Assembly: GCA_902826685.1 (NCBI GenBank)
Contig: CADEFT010000021.1
Coordinates: 27,594-91,593, forward strand
Source of the DNA: an uncultured Acidobacteriota bacterium
GTDB taxonomy: Bacteria > Acidobacteriota > Terriglobia > Bryobacterales > Bryobacteraceae
Length of the DNA stretch: 64,000 nt
Direction of reading: 5' to 3'
The notes beneath the pieces were generated by a model, which saw only the letters and a program-made list of their open reading frames with translations, was not told the DNA's origin and did not search any database. Positions 33,975 through 42,902 of this stretch are shown one piece after another. Numbering within the stretch: the stretch's first letter is position 1; each line of letters begins with the position of its first letter. Made by a program: the position numbers and the translations under genes.

Positions 33975-34169
33975 CTACTCCCGCTCTTCGAGGATCCGCG
34001 AGATTTCGGCCCTGACCCGGTGCCAGTGCTCCTCCGGCATGCCCGGCCGGATGCTGTCGATGTCGATCCGCTCGCGCCGCGAGCCCTGCTCCTGCTGCAC
34101 CGCCGCCCGCAGTTCATCCAGGGACTCGTGGTCCAGACTCTTCAACAGATTCGTGATTTTCTGATTCAT
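33975..34169 (-). CDS. Small acidic helical protein (operon gene 2)
   Basis: A 64-residue soluble protein, MNQKITNLLKSLDHESLDEL at the start and ISRILEERE at the end, probably two helices joined by an IRPGMPEEHWHR turn. Its AAGGAG ribosome binding site overlaps the stop of the preceding gene. The gap is 5 bases on either side, so it belongs to a tightly packed operon. No family recognised. Confidence 0.65.
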   Translation of the reverse strand: MNQKITNLLKSLDHESLDELRAAVQQEQGSRRERIDIDSIRPGMPEEHWHRVRAEISRILEERE

Positions 34170-34174
34170 CCCCG

Positions 34175-34837
34175 CTACTCCTTGGTTTGTGTCCGCGCCT
34201 GGCGAATCGTGCGCCAGCGCTGCTCCTCTTCTTCGGCCGACCGCAACTCGGCCTGCCCCTGCGCGCGCATCTGTTCGGCTTCCTTGAGCAGCGCTCCGCT
34301 CAGCCCGCTGCTGGTGTCGACGGCGATCTCGCCCTCAAAGTCCGCCGCCTGCGCCACCATCTGGGCCAGCTTTTGCGCGCGATCCTCGGCTGCTTTCTCA
34401 AGCGCCGAAGCCGTCAGCGCCAATCGCTCGGCTTCCATGCGGTGATGCTCGATCGTTGCCCACGGCAGTTCCTCTTCGAGCAGCCTTTGGATCGCCACCG
34501 CCAGCAGCCGTTCCTCTTCCTGAAGCGCGAGGCTGCTCTCCACCAGCCTGGCGGTATCGATCTGTGGCGAATGGTCGCCGAAATCGTGGATCAACACAGG
34601 AGCCGCGTTCTCCCGCACCAGGCGAACGGCCTTCGCCACCTCGTGCTGGCGCGCGTAGAGATTCTTCCGAGCGAGCAGCAGCCGCTCCCGCGACGCACTT
34701 AGCCGGGCCGCCTCTCCGGTAGCCGATTTCACCTCGGCGCGCTCATAGACTTCGGCCATCGCCGCGTCGACCTTGGCGCGATAGCCTTCGTTCGTCAGAT
34801 CCTCGGGCACCACACGGAGGAAGGATTCATTTTGCAT
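34175..34837 (-). CDS. Coiled-coil protein of unknown function (operon gene 1)
   Basis: The product is 220 residues from the ATG at 34837, which has AAGGAG 7 bases upstream; the longer in-frame start lacks one. It is almost entirely helical and rich in Ala, Glu and Arg, with long heptad-like stretches (LQEEERLLAVAIQRLLEEEL; ASALEKAAEDRAQKLAQM). A non-coiled patch PVLIHDFGDHSPQID lies near the middle. Neither signal peptide nor membrane segment. First gene of the three-gene operon running to 33679. It could be a structural or scaffold protein; I do not recognise a phage or plasmid family in it. Confidence 0.65.
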   Translation of the reverse strand: MQNESFLRVVPEDLTNEGYRAKVDAAMAEVYERAEVKSATGEAARLSASRERLLLARKNLYARQHEVAKAVRLVRENAAPVLIHDFGDHSPQIDTARLVESSLALQEEERLLAVAIQRLLEEELPWATIEHHRMEAERLALTASALEKAAEDRAQKLAQMVAQAADFEGEIAVDTSSGLSGALLKEAEQMRAQGQAELRSAEEEEQRWRTIRQARTQTKE

Positions 34838-34991
34838 TCGGTGTCTCCTTGTTCGCGGCCCGGCGTCAATCATCAGGCCCCACCCGAATCTACCCCGCGG
34901 TACGCGCCAGACCGGTACTGGAGGCCGCCGCCGCCGCCTGGGACGGATGGGATAGAGCGCTCAAAATGAGATAGATAGCGACGGCGCGAAA

Positions 34992-35399
34992 TTAGTGGCG
35001 GATATTGGGAACCGCTTGCGGACTACTAGGCCGTTCGGGGGTCGTGCGGACCGCATAGAGAATCGTCAGGGTTCCAATGCCGCCGAGCGCGATCACAAGG
35101 GCGGGAGCCCGCCAGCCGGTCCGCGCCAGCAGGGTCGAGGAAATCGCGATCGCCGTCCACATCGAAACCAACGCCGCCCGCTTGGCCGCCTTCGGCATCC
35201 CGCCCGAGTCGCGAAACTCGCGCAGTCTTGGTCCGAACCAGCGGTTGGCCATCAGCCACGCCTCAAACCGCGGGGAACTGCGGGTGAAGCAGTAAGAAGC
35301 TACAAGCACGAATACCGTAACGGGCAACCCGGGTACGAAGACTCCGGCAAAGGCGAGCGCCACGGCGCACCACCCCAGGCCTCCATAGACGATTCGCAT
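34992..35399 (-). CDS. DUF454 (YbaN-like) inner-membrane protein
   Basis: A 135-residue membrane protein of the DUF454/YbaN family: GGLGWCAVALAFAGVFVPGLPVTVFVLVA (first hairpin), then CFTRSSPRFEAWLMANRWFGP and LREFRDSGGMPKAAKRAAL, all typical. A second helical pair follows (SMWTAIAISSTLLAR; ALVIALGGIGTLTILYAV). Function unknown in the family. Divergent from a small secreted protein gene. Confidence 0.87.
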   Translation of the reverse strand: MRIVYGGLGWCAVALAFAGVFVPGLPVTVFVLVASYCFTRSSPRFEAWLMANRWFGPRLREFRDSGGMPKAAKRAALVSMWTAIAISSTLLARTGWRAPALVIALGGIGTLTILYAVRTTPERPSSPQAVPNIRH

Positions 35400-35515
35400 C
35401 GGCGCCTGATGAGCCTAGAATCGCACGCCGGGGCCCCTCCTCGCTCGCTTATGGTCGCTCGAACCGGCGAGACCCGTCCCGCAACGCGACCGCCGCCGCG
35501 GCCACTAACGGGTGG

Positions 35516-35995
35516 ATGAGCAATGTGGTCTATCGATTGGCCGCCGGGGTTCTGGCCGTCGCGTTCGTCGCGCTTGGCGGTGAAACATCGGCCGCCGGCC
35601 TCAGGGAGCAGTTGCGGCAACTCCGCCTGGAGTTCACCGTGCATCTGCTCGAATGCGAAGAACGCCGGCTGCGGAAAATGGAGCGGCTTGCGTCGAAGGC
35701 TGCCGCCGGGAGCTTGACGTTACAAACCGAAATCCTGGCTACCCACCAGGACTCGATGGCTCTCGACGCGCAACTGGTGAGGCCCGATCTGGCCGACGAG
35801 GAGCGGGCGGAACTCGACCGTCTCCGTCAGGGCCCGTTGCGGGAATCGGATGATCGCCTGCGCCGCCGGCAGGACGCCGCCGGAAAAGAGGAGTCCGCCT
35901 TGCGCATCCGGATGGAGCGGCAACGCCGCGCGGTCGAGGATCTGCGCCGCGCCGTCAAGTTGCTTCGGGAAAAGGAAGGCGCGCCTTCCAACTGA
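35516..35995 (+). CDS. Small exported coiled-coil protein, unknown
   Basis: A 159-residue protein with a likely signal peptide (AAGVLAVAFVALGGETSAAG). The mature part is highly charged and helical, with heptads (LREQLRQLRLEFTVHLLECE; RRRQDAAGKEESALRIRMER). A single Cys lies in LLECEERR. It precedes the next secreted gene by 30 bases. No family recognised; a periplasmic structural role is a guess. Confidence 0.7.
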   Translation: MSNVVYRLAAGVLAVAFVALGGETSAAGLREQLRQLRLEFTVHLLECEERRLRKMERLASKAAAGSLTLQTEILATHQDSMALDAQLVRPDLADEERAELDRLRQGPLRESDDRLRRRQDAAGKEESALRIRMERQRRAVEDLRRAVKLLREKEGAPSN

Positions 35996-36025
35996 ACGGC
36001 GCGCCGGAAAGTGGAGGAGAAAACT

Positions 36026-36556
36026 ATGCGTACACTCGCGACACTCAGCGTGTCTCTGTTGCTCACATTCGGCGCCGCCAGCGCACAGACCGTTTGGTCG
36101 GCCAACGCCACCACGGCGGTGCCAAACTATCCAACCACCGCGGTGGTGAAAACCACCACCGTCGATGTCAACGCACACGGCCGGGGCCTTCGCCCTCGCA
36201 TGACCCCGGAAGGTTTCGGCATCTCAAACGCCTACATTCCGGTGACCGCGCCTCAGCAGTCGGTATTCGCCTGTATCTCGATTCGCGCCGAAGATTCGAA
36301 CACCGCCGGATCTATACGCGCCGAGTTTGTCCGGCAGCCCCGCAACGCCAATCCCGGTCCGGCCGTCACCATGGGCACGGTCGGAACCAACGATTCGGGC
36401 TTTCAGTTTCAAAGCGCCGCTTTCGGCGCCCACGTGATCAACTACTCCCTTTACACCTACTACATCCGGCTGACGTTCTCTTACCAGGGCGCGGCGACGG
36501 GAGCCGTCCCATCGCCGATCGCCTTCGATCTGAGCCTCTCCGGAACCTGTGGCTAA
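36026..36556 (+). CDS. Small secreted protein, unknown
   Basis: A 176-residue protein with a signal peptide (RTLATLSVSLLLTFGAASAQ). The mature protein is rich in Thr, Ala and Asn and probably beta-rich (AYIPVTAPQQSVFACISIRA; YSLYTYYIRLTFSYQG). Two Cys residues, one near the C-terminus (GTCG), could pair. The start at 36026 is chosen because GGAGGAG lies 8 bases upstream. Probably co-transcribed with the coiled-coil gene. Its stop overlaps that of the convergent TonB receptor by 4 bases. No family recognised. Confidence 0.75.
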   Translation: MRTLATLSVSLLLTFGAASAQTVWSANATTAVPNYPTTAVVKTTTVDVNAHGRGLRPRMTPEGFGISNAYIPVTAPQQSVFACISIRAEDSNTAGSIRAEFVRQPRNANPGPAVTMGTVGTNDSGFQFQSAAFGAHVINYSLYTYYIRLTFSYQGAATGAVPSPIAFDLSLSGTCG

Positions 36557-39500
36557 AAGGTGTATTTCAGGCCAAACTGCACCACCCGCGCGTCGCCGGG
36601 CATTCCGGCGGCGCCCTGGTTGGTGCTGGTGATGCGTCCGAAGTTCGCCGTATCGCGGATATTCAACCCCGGCGAGCCTAGATTCACATGATTGAAGAAG
36701 TTGAAAAACTCCGCGCGGAACTGGATCTGATGGCCTTCAAACAGCCGGAAGTTCTTGTTGGCCGAAGCATCCACCTGGTTGAGACCCGGCAGGTGAATCG
36801 GATGGCGCGCGGCCGAGCCGAAGCTGCCGAGCGGAGCCTCGGCAAACGCCGCCGTATTGAACCAGCGCGCGCGTGTGCGCTCGTCGCGCGGCAGCATCGC
36901 CGGCGACGTACCCAGCGCGTTCAGCCGCGAAACCACGCCCGTTCCCGTCGTGTCCACCGTCCCGGCCAGCGCCGCCGCGAAGCCGGTCTGCTGCGTGATG
37001 ATGGTGCCCAACTGCCAGCCGCCCAGAATCGAGCGCACAAACGGATTCTTATGGCTGCGGAACACCGGCACGTCGTAGATGGCGGCCAGCGAGAAGCGGT
37101 GGCGGATATCGAAAATCGAATTCGACTTCGACCCGGCGAGATCGAAGTAATTCTGAATGCCGGAAATGAACGACCCGCCGCCCACGCTCGAGATATCGGC
37201 GTTTGACAGGCTATGCGACCAGGTATAGGCGCCGATGAGCGACAGTCCGCTCGCCACGCGCCGCTCCATCTTCACCTGCATCGAATGATAGGTGGAGTTG
37301 CCGATCGATTTGGTGGTGTTGATGGCGTCGAAGCCCTGGAACGGCCGCCGTGTCGAAAGCGCCGGAACCGTTGCCGGGTTCGCCACGGTCTGAATGGCCC
37401 GGTTGGCGTCGAAGGCGAGCGTCAGTCGCGTGCCCTTCGAACCCACATAGCCTACATCGAGGAATACATTGCCCGGCAGCTTCTTCTGCGCCGTCAGGTT
37501 CCACTGCTGCGTATACGATGTGCGCAGATTCGGGTCGAGCGCACCCGATCCAAACAGCCCGGCGCGCGCCGTGCCTTGCGTCTGAAACGCCGTATCCACG
37601 CGCACCGGATTGCTGGCGCTGCCGGTAAACGCGAACGTCCGGACGATGGGCGGATTCAGCGTCAGCGTCGTCCAGGAGTTGGTGATTTCCGGCGTGTAAT
37701 AGATGCCGTAGCCGCCGCGCAGCACCATGTCCATCGCTTTCGGCAGTTGATAGGCGAAGCCGATCCGCGGGCCGAAGTCGTTGCGGTCCGGATACACCAG
37801 CGCCGCCGGACGGTCCGCCGTGTCGGCGATATCGGGGAAGCCGTGGAAGGTCTGGCGCACCGGAACGAATCCGTTCAGATCGAAATTCGTCGCCTTGCCG
37901 CGCTGCACCGGCGGTTTGTAGTACTCATAGCGCAGCCCGAAATTCAGCGTGAGGTTCGGGCTCACTTTCCAGTCGTCCTGCAGATAATACGCCTGCCACC
38001 AGTTGTTCATGCGGGTGGCGAAGGGATCCACCGAAACCTGCGCGCCGGTGGCGAGCCCCAAAAGGAATTCGGCGAATTGGTTGTCGCGCGTGCCCGTGGT
38101 TCCCGCCGCCGCCGTCACCAGGCCGCTGTAGTCGAACGACCCGCGCGGATTCACCGCTTCGTCGAAGGTCCAGTTGCGCCGCGCGATCAGGGCGCCCGCC
38201 TTGAAGTTGTGCGCGCCGCGCCGGAACGAAAGGTTGTCGGAGATCTGCCAGAGCTGGTTCAACCGGTCGCGCGGGCCGATGCCGCGTACCGTCGGCATCA
38301 CGTAGCCGGCGTTGAAGGTCGGCGGGCCGAAGTCGCGCGAGCGGGTGGCCACGCCTGGAATCCCGATCTTGTTGCCGACGTCGTATTCCGCCTTGTCGGT
38401 GGTTCCGAAGACCTCATGATCGAAGAACCGGTGCAAGCCCGCGCGCAACTCGTTCACCATCGTGGGCGAAAACACGTGCGTTTCGGCCAGCGAGAAATTC
38501 TGCGCCCGCCCCGTGTTGCCGCGCGTATCGAACACAAAGAGCGGAGTGGTATCGTCGGCCTGCGTGTTGAAAATGTAGCTTCCGCTCAGCGTGTCGCTGC
38601 CCGAAAACGTGTGATCGATGCGGGCCACATACTGGTCCTGGGTGATGGGAGCCGCGACGCGCGGGCCCCGGTAGTTGATGCCCGTCTCGTTGGTATTAGG
38701 CTGCGGAACGAACCCATCGAGGAACAGCCGCGCATGGGAGGCGATGCGGTTTGCGGGAATGCGGTTGCCGGGAAACGGCTGCCCCGTGGTGGGATCGACG
38801 ACCGGAGCGGCGATAGACGAAAAGTCGCCCTGCCGCAGCGCTACGGGAGGAATCAGCGCCTGGCCGCCGAACGATCCGGCCACCTGCCGGCCCGACTCCC
38901 AGTTGAAGAAGAAGAACGTTTTGTCCTTGCCGCTGTAAACCTTCGGCACCAGCAGCGGACCGCCCAGATTCAACCCATACTGATTCCGGTTGAGCCGCGG
39001 CGGCTTGGCGCCCGCCACGCGCGGCTGGAATCCGTTTAATGCCGTGAAAGCATCGTTGCGGTTGAACCACCACGCCGTGCCGTGGAACTGGTTGCTGCCG
39101 CTCTTGGTCGCCAGGTTGACCTGGCCGCCTGGCGCACCGCCCACTTCGGCGGAATAGGTGCTCGATTGCACCTTGAACTCGTGAATGGCGTCGATCGAAG
39201 GGGAAAAGCTGAAGCTATAGGAATCGAGATCCATCGCCTCGATGCCGTCGTAATAGAAGCGGTTCTGCGTGTCGCGCGCGCCGTTGGCCGACATGCCCAC
39301 CGCCTGGCCCACCGATCCGCGCAGCCGCCGCACCGTGATCGAACCCGGCGTACCCGGATTGACGCCCGGCGTCAGCAAAGCCAGTTGCACGAAGGAGCGG
39401 CCGTTGAGAGGCAGTTCCACCACCTTCTGCGAATCGATCACCGTTCCCACCGTGGCGTTTTCGGTCTGCATCAGCAGCGCGCCGCCTTCGACGGTGATGG

Positions 39501-39849
39501 TTTCCGCCGTCTGGCCCAGGCTCAATTTCATATCCAGCCGGGCTACCTGATCCACTGACAGTTGGAAGCGCGTGACAGACGCTTTCTGGAAGCCGGCGGC
39601 TTCTATCAATAACGTATAAGGACCGGTTGGCACAAAGGGAAATTCGTAGCCTCCGGAAGGATCTGTCACCGTGGTACGTGCCACGTTCGTATCGATGTTG
39701 CGCAGCTCGACGCGCGCTCCCTGCACGGCCGCGCCAGATGGATCCGTAACCGTTCCATTGACTTTTGCTGTGATCGCCTGCGGCAACGCGGGGCTGGCGG
39801 CCGTCAGCAGAACGGCGAAGAAAAGAGATAACCGTTTTGCGAGACTCAT
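36553..39849 (-). CDS. TonB-dependent receptor, Oar-like (2)
   Basis: A 1098-residue outer-membrane receptor. It has a signal peptide (LSLFFAVLLTAASPALPQ), a carboxypeptidase-regulatory-like domain (ITAKVNGTVTDPSGAAVQGA; GPYTLLIEAAGFQKA), a plug (VVELPLNGRSFVQLALLTPG; YYDGIEAMDLDSYS) and a barrel ending VVQFGLKYTF. It lies 9 bases downstream of a secreted gamma-glutamyltransferase on the same strand, so the pair is an operon and the receptor may import products of that enzyme, such as amino acids or short peptides. That link is inference. Confidence 0.92.
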   Translation of the reverse strand: MSLAKRLSLFFAVLLTAASPALPQAITAKVNGTVTDPSGAAVQGARVELRNIDTNVARTTVTDPSGGYEFPFVPTGPYTLLIEAAGFQKASVTRFQLSVDQVARLDMKLSLGQTAETITVEGGALLMQTENATVGTVIDSQKVVELPLNGRSFVQLALLTPGVNPGTPGSITVRRLRGSVGQAVGMSANGARDTQNRFYYDGIEAMDLDSYSFSFSPSIDAIHEFKVQSSTYSAEVGGAPGGQVNLATKSGSNQFHGTAWWFNRNDAFTALNGFQPRVAGAKPPRLNRNQYGLNLGGPLLVPKVYSGKDKTFFFFNWESGRQVAGSFGGQALIPPVALRQGDFSSIAAPVVDPTTGQPFPGNRIPANRIASHARLFLDGFVPQPNTNETGINYRGPRVAAPITQDQYVARIDHTFSGSDTLSGSYIFNTQADDTTPLFVFDTRGNTGRAQNFSLAETHVFSPTMVNELRAGLHRFFDHEVFGTTDKAEYDVGNKIGIPGVATRSRDFGPPTFNAGYVMPTVRGIGPRDRLNQLWQISDNLSFRRGAHNFKAGALIARRNWTFDEAVNPRGSFDYSGLVTAAAGTTGTRDNQFAEFLLGLATGAQVSVDPFATRMNNWWQAYYLQDDWKVSPNLTLNFGLRYEYYKPPVQRGKATNFDLNGFVPVRQTFHGFPDIADTADRPAALVYPDRNDFGPRIGFAYQLPKAMDMVLRGGYGIYYTPEITNSWTTLTLNPPIVRTFAFTGSASNPVRVDTAFQTQGTARAGLFGSGALDPNLRTSYTQQWNLTAQKKLPGNVFLDVGYVGSKGTRLTLAFDANRAIQTVANPATVPALSTRRPFQGFDAINTTKSIGNSTYHSMQVKMERRVASGLSLIGAYTWSHSLSNADISSVGGGSFISGIQNYFDLAGSKSNSIFDIRHRFSLAAIYDVPVFRSHKNPFVRSILGGWQLGTIITQQTGFAAALAGTVDTTGTGVVSRLNALGTSPAMLPRDERTRARWFNTAAFAEAPLGSFGSAARHPIHLPGLNQVDASANKNFRLFEGHQIQFRAEFFNFFNHVNLGSPGLNIRDTANFGRITSTNQGAAGMPGDARVVQFGLKYTF

Positions 39850-39858
39850 GCCTCCAGT

Positions 39859-41622
39859 CTACCAACCCAGTACGTAGTCGTCCTTGGCGGGGCTGACCCC
39901 GCCGTGCAGGACCTTCGTCACCGGATCGATCAGCACCATTTTGACCGCCCCGGCACCCGCAGCCTGTTGATTATAAGGCTGCTGACGGTCCACCACCTTG
40001 ACAGGGTGTCCTTTGGCCGAAAGCGCGGCTCCGATGGTGGCGGCCAAAACCTTCGGCACGATCAGGCTGTCGCCATCCTTTTGCGGATACATCGAAGCGG
40101 CGAAGTTGTTGGTGGTCACGGTGGGCTGTTCCACCGCCTGCTGCACGTTCATGCCGAACTCCACCACGTTCAGGAACGCCTGCAGCATGGCCTGCGGCTG
40201 GTTGTCGCCGCCCGGGGTGTTCCAGGCTAGAAACGGTTTGCCGTTCTTGAGCGCCAGGGCCGGATTGATGGTGTGCCGGGTACGCTTGCCGGGCGCCAGG
40301 GCGTTGACGTTCTTTTCATCCAGGCTGAAGTAGGGCAGCCGGTTGTTGAGCACATAGCCGCCGCCTTCGACGAACACGCCGCTGCCGAACGTCGAATTCA
40401 CGCTGTGGGTGACCGAGACCAGGTTGCCGAACCGGTCGGCGATGGAGAACGACGAAGTTTCCCCGGCCGGCTCGAGCGGAAGGGCCGGATTCCGGGGTGT
40501 GTTGTCCCAGGCGATGGTGTGACCCGGCAGCACCGCTTTGCCTGCCTTGGGGTCGCCGGGAGGCGCGACGCCGCGAATCGCCTTATCCTTGCGGATCAGC
40601 CCGCGCCGCTTGGCGGCGTAGCTCGACGAAAGCAACTGTTCCAGCGGCATGTCCCTGGTAAAGCGCGGATCCGAGATGTACTGCGTGCGGTCGGCGAAGG
40701 CCAGTTTGAGCGCCTCGGTCAGCACATGAACGTATTCGGCGGAATTCTGGCCCAGCGCCTTGAGGTCGATACCTTCCAGCATTTTCAAGGTCATCAACAG
40801 GACGATGCCCTGCGAGTTCGGCGCCGATTGGTAGACTTCGCAATCCTTGTAGGCGATGCGGATCGGTTCGGCGGCCTCGGCGCTGTAGCCCGCCAGGTCG
40901 TCATAGCGAAGAAAGCCGCCTTGTTTCTCATAGAATCCGGCCGTCAATCGCGCCAGCCGCCCCTTGTAAAACGCCGCGGCGCCTTCGGTGGCGATTGTCT
41001 CCAGGCTGCGTGCCAGTTCCGGTTGCACGAAGATTTCGCCGGGTCCCAGCGGTTTGCCGCCTGGCAGCAGCAGCTTCACCGACGAGGGAAACGGCCTGAT
41101 CTTATCCACCACCTCTTCGTGATTCGATGCCGACCAGTGCGTTAGCGGATGTCCCTTCCTTGCCGTCTCGATGGCCGCGGCGAGCAGCGCCGGATACGCC
41201 CGGCTGCCGTATTGCTTCAACGCCAGGTCGAACGCCGACACCGCTCCGGGCACGTTGCTCGAATGGATGCCCTCGTGCGGGATGCCGCCCAGCTTGCGAT
41301 AGGCCTCGACGGTGGCCAGCTTCGGCGCCGGCCCGGTGCCGTTAATGAAAATCACCTTGTCGAGTTTGGCGATGTAGGCCAGGATGTAGGCGTCGCCGCC
41401 GATGCCCGACTGATGCTGCTCGGTGACCGCCGTCATGTAGAAGGTGGCCACGGCGGCATCGATGGCATTGCCGCCCGATTGCAGCACGTTGCAGCCCGCC
41501 ATGGCCTGCAGCGGATGCTCGGCCGCCACCATGCCGTTGGTTCCCATCACGACGGTCCGCCACGCGGGTTGAATTTGCGCCGCAACGGGGGCGATCGAAA
41601 GCAGCAAGGCGAGAAAAAGCAT
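39859..41622 (-). CDS. ggt: Secreted gamma-glutamyltransferase (1)
   Basis: A 587-residue Ntn-hydrolase precursor with a signal peptide (LFLALLLSIAPVAAQ). Family marks are GMVAAEHPLQAMAGCNVLQSG near the start, TEQHQSGIGGDAYIL near 90 and the autoprocessing site with catalytic Thr in GETSSFSIADRFGNLVS (about residue 390). GYVLNNRLPYF and TINPALALKNGKP match the small subunit. The enzyme cleaves gamma-glutamyl bonds, for example in glutathione, in the periplasm. Cotranscribed with a TonB receptor 9 bases downstream. The lid loop sequence was not assessed. Confidence 0.92.
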   Translation of the reverse strand: MLFLALLLSIAPVAAQIQPAWRTVVMGTNGMVAAEHPLQAMAGCNVLQSGGNAIDAAVATFYMTAVTEQHQSGIGGDAYILAYIAKLDKVIFINGTGPAPKLATVEAYRKLGGIPHEGIHSSNVPGAVSAFDLALKQYGSRAYPALLAAAIETARKGHPLTHWSASNHEEVVDKIRPFPSSVKLLLPGGKPLGPGEIFVQPELARSLETIATEGAAAFYKGRLARLTAGFYEKQGGFLRYDDLAGYSAEAAEPIRIAYKDCEVYQSAPNSQGIVLLMTLKMLEGIDLKALGQNSAEYVHVLTEALKLAFADRTQYISDPRFTRDMPLEQLLSSSYAAKRRGLIRKDKAIRGVAPPGDPKAGKAVLPGHTIAWDNTPRNPALPLEPAGETSSFSIADRFGNLVSVTHSVNSTFGSGVFVEGGGYVLNNRLPYFSLDEKNVNALAPGKRTRHTINPALALKNGKPFLAWNTPGGDNQPQAMLQAFLNVVEFGMNVQQAVEQPTVTTNNFAASMYPQKDGDSLIVPKVLAATIGAALSAKGHPVKVVDRQQPYNQQAAGAGAVKMVLIDPVTKVLHGGVSPAKDDYVLGW

Positions 41623-41672
41623 GGCTAGAAGTGTACACCCGCGCCAACGGCTACAATGAAGATTCGCCTCCG

Positions 41673-42347
41673 ATGACCCTCGACGAACAACTTAGGAAGA
41701 TGCAGCGCGACTGGGACGACCGCGCCAAGGAAAACGCCCGCTATTACGTCAATACCGAGCGCGACCAGTGGACCGACGACGAGTTTTTCCAATCGGGCCG
41801 CCGCACGGTGCAGGAAGAAGTGCTCACCGATATGATCAACATCTGCCAGGGCAAGGATCCCGGCGAGATGAAGGTTCTCGAGATCGGCTGCGGCGCGGGC
41901 CGCGTGACACGGGCGCTATCGGACGTTTTCGGTCAGGTGAGGGCGGTGGATGTCAGCGGGGAAATGGTGCGCCAGGCGTCGGCGGCGCTGGCCGGGCGGC
42001 CAGGCGTCCGCGTGTTTCAAAACAACGGCACCGATCTGAGTGTGCTGGGCGCCGAAACCGATTTCGACTTCGCCTTTTCGAGTATCGTATTTCAACATAT
42101 TCCCAGCCGCGAAGTCATCGAAAAGTACGTGAGTGAAGTGCACCGCGTCCTGCGCCCGGGCGCGCTGTTCAAGTTTCAGGTGCAGGGGGATTGCTCCATC
42201 GCGACCCGCCCGGACGATACCTGGCTGGGCGTGCCCTTTTCCGATGAGCAGGCGGTGGACATGGCCGAACGCCATGGATTCGAGCCGCGTCACCGCCATG
42301 GAGCGGGACAGCAGTACTTCTGGCTCTGGTACTTCAAGAAGCCCTGA
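41673..42347 (+). CDS. SAM-dependent class I methyltransferase
   Basis: The product is 224 residues. Motif I of the Rossmann fold is KVLEIGCGAGRVTRAL (about 67-82), followed by RAVDVSGEMVRQA (acidic loop), FDFAFSSIVFQHI (motif IV) and EVHRVLRPGALFKFQV (post-II). The N-terminal helix (RKMQRDWDDRAKENARYYV) resembles small-molecule or lipid methyltransferases. The start at 41673 (MTLDEQLRK) is preferred; an upstream in-frame start lies within a few bases of the divergent ggt start. A TACAAT-like -10 lies at 41652-41657. Substrate unknown. Confidence 0.86.
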   Translation: MTLDEQLRKMQRDWDDRAKENARYYVNTERDQWTDDEFFQSGRRTVQEEVLTDMINICQGKDPGEMKVLEIGCGAGRVTRALSDVFGQVRAVDVSGEMVRQASAALAGRPGVRVFQNNGTDLSVLGAETDFDFAFSSIVFQHIPSREVIEKYVSEVHRVLRPGALFKFQVQGDCSIATRPDDTWLGVPFSDEQAVDMAERHGFEPRHRHGAGQQYFWLWYFKKP

Positions 42348-42582
42348 CTTTGCGCCGCTTGGCCCAATACTCCTTCATCCGCTTGGATACTTCCTGGCGC
42401 TCGTCTTCCGACATCCCCTTGCGCCCGCGTTTGCGTGCCGGCGCCAGTTCGAACGGCAGGCTGCTGGTAGCCGCCAACTTGGCATCGTGGCGCGCCACCA
42501 AAAGCATTTCCATGCGCGCGATTACCTCGTCGAGGCGATGTTTTTCTTCCAAAAGCTCATTGATTGCTTTGTACAAATCCAT
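42334..42582 (-). CDS. Small basic protein with AT-hook-like motif
   Basis: The product is 82 residues from the ATG at 42582; an in-frame TTG at 42603 would add seven. The N-terminal half is a predicted coiled coil (INELLEEKHRLDEVIARMEM), the C-terminal half is strongly basic (RKRGRKGMSEDERQEVSKRM, ending YWAKRRKVRAS). RGRK resembles an AT-hook core, suggesting nucleic-acid binding. A leftward TATAAT lies about 230 bases upstream. The 3' end overlaps the convergent methyltransferase by 14 bases. No family recognised. Confidence 0.6.
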   Translation of the reverse strand: MDLYKAINELLEEKHRLDEVIARMEMLLVARHDAKLAATSSLPFELAPARKRGRKGMSEDERQEVSKRMKEYWAKRRKVRAS

Positions 42583-42902
42583 GACTTCACCTGATAAATT
42601 CAAAGATCTTGCTCTGAATTTTCCGGTTTCCAGCTTGAGGCGCAGACCGTTCGGAACAAAGGTACGAGCGAGTTAGTACTGCCGGGATCGGTACTAGCCA
42701 ATCCTCTAACAAACCAAGCCTCCAGGATGCTTCGCACGTGACGCCGCACACCGGTGGGCGCCAGTCCATCCGAAACAGGCGCCTGGAAGGAGTCGGCAGA
42801 AACCGCCTTAATTATACACCCCGGAAAGGCGAAATCCAGGAGTAATGTCGAGGCAGATTCAATTCGTGACTGCCGGGCGCGGCGTACCACCGCCCACGCC
42901 GG
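42583..42902. other. 320-base stretch without a convincing gene
   Basis: The only open frames here have poor composition and no ribosome binding site. It holds a leftward TATAAT (complement of 42811-42816) without a good -35, an inverted repeat TAGTAC (42674-42679) / GTACTA (42691-42696) and two GGCGCC palindromes near 42760-42790. It may be a long leader for the small basic protein gene, or hold a small RNA; nothing more can be said from sequence alone. Confidence 0.4.
42674..42696. repeat. Inverted repeat, operator-like
   Basis: TAGTAC (42674-42679) and GTACTA (42691-42696) are perfect 6-base arms with an 11-base spacer. The core TACTA resembles the ATACTAG dyad at the padR promoter, so a PadR-type site is one possibility. 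Short, so it may be chance. Confidence 0.3.

Noticed and set aside
33679..34837. Prophage remnant as explanation for the small-protein operon
   Set aside because: No integrase, terminase, portal, lysis or attachment site nearby; kept as unknown instead.
42600..42890. A 96-codon leftward open frame in the gene-free stretch
   Set aside because: No ribosome binding site, unremarkable composition and no similarity to anything I recognise.
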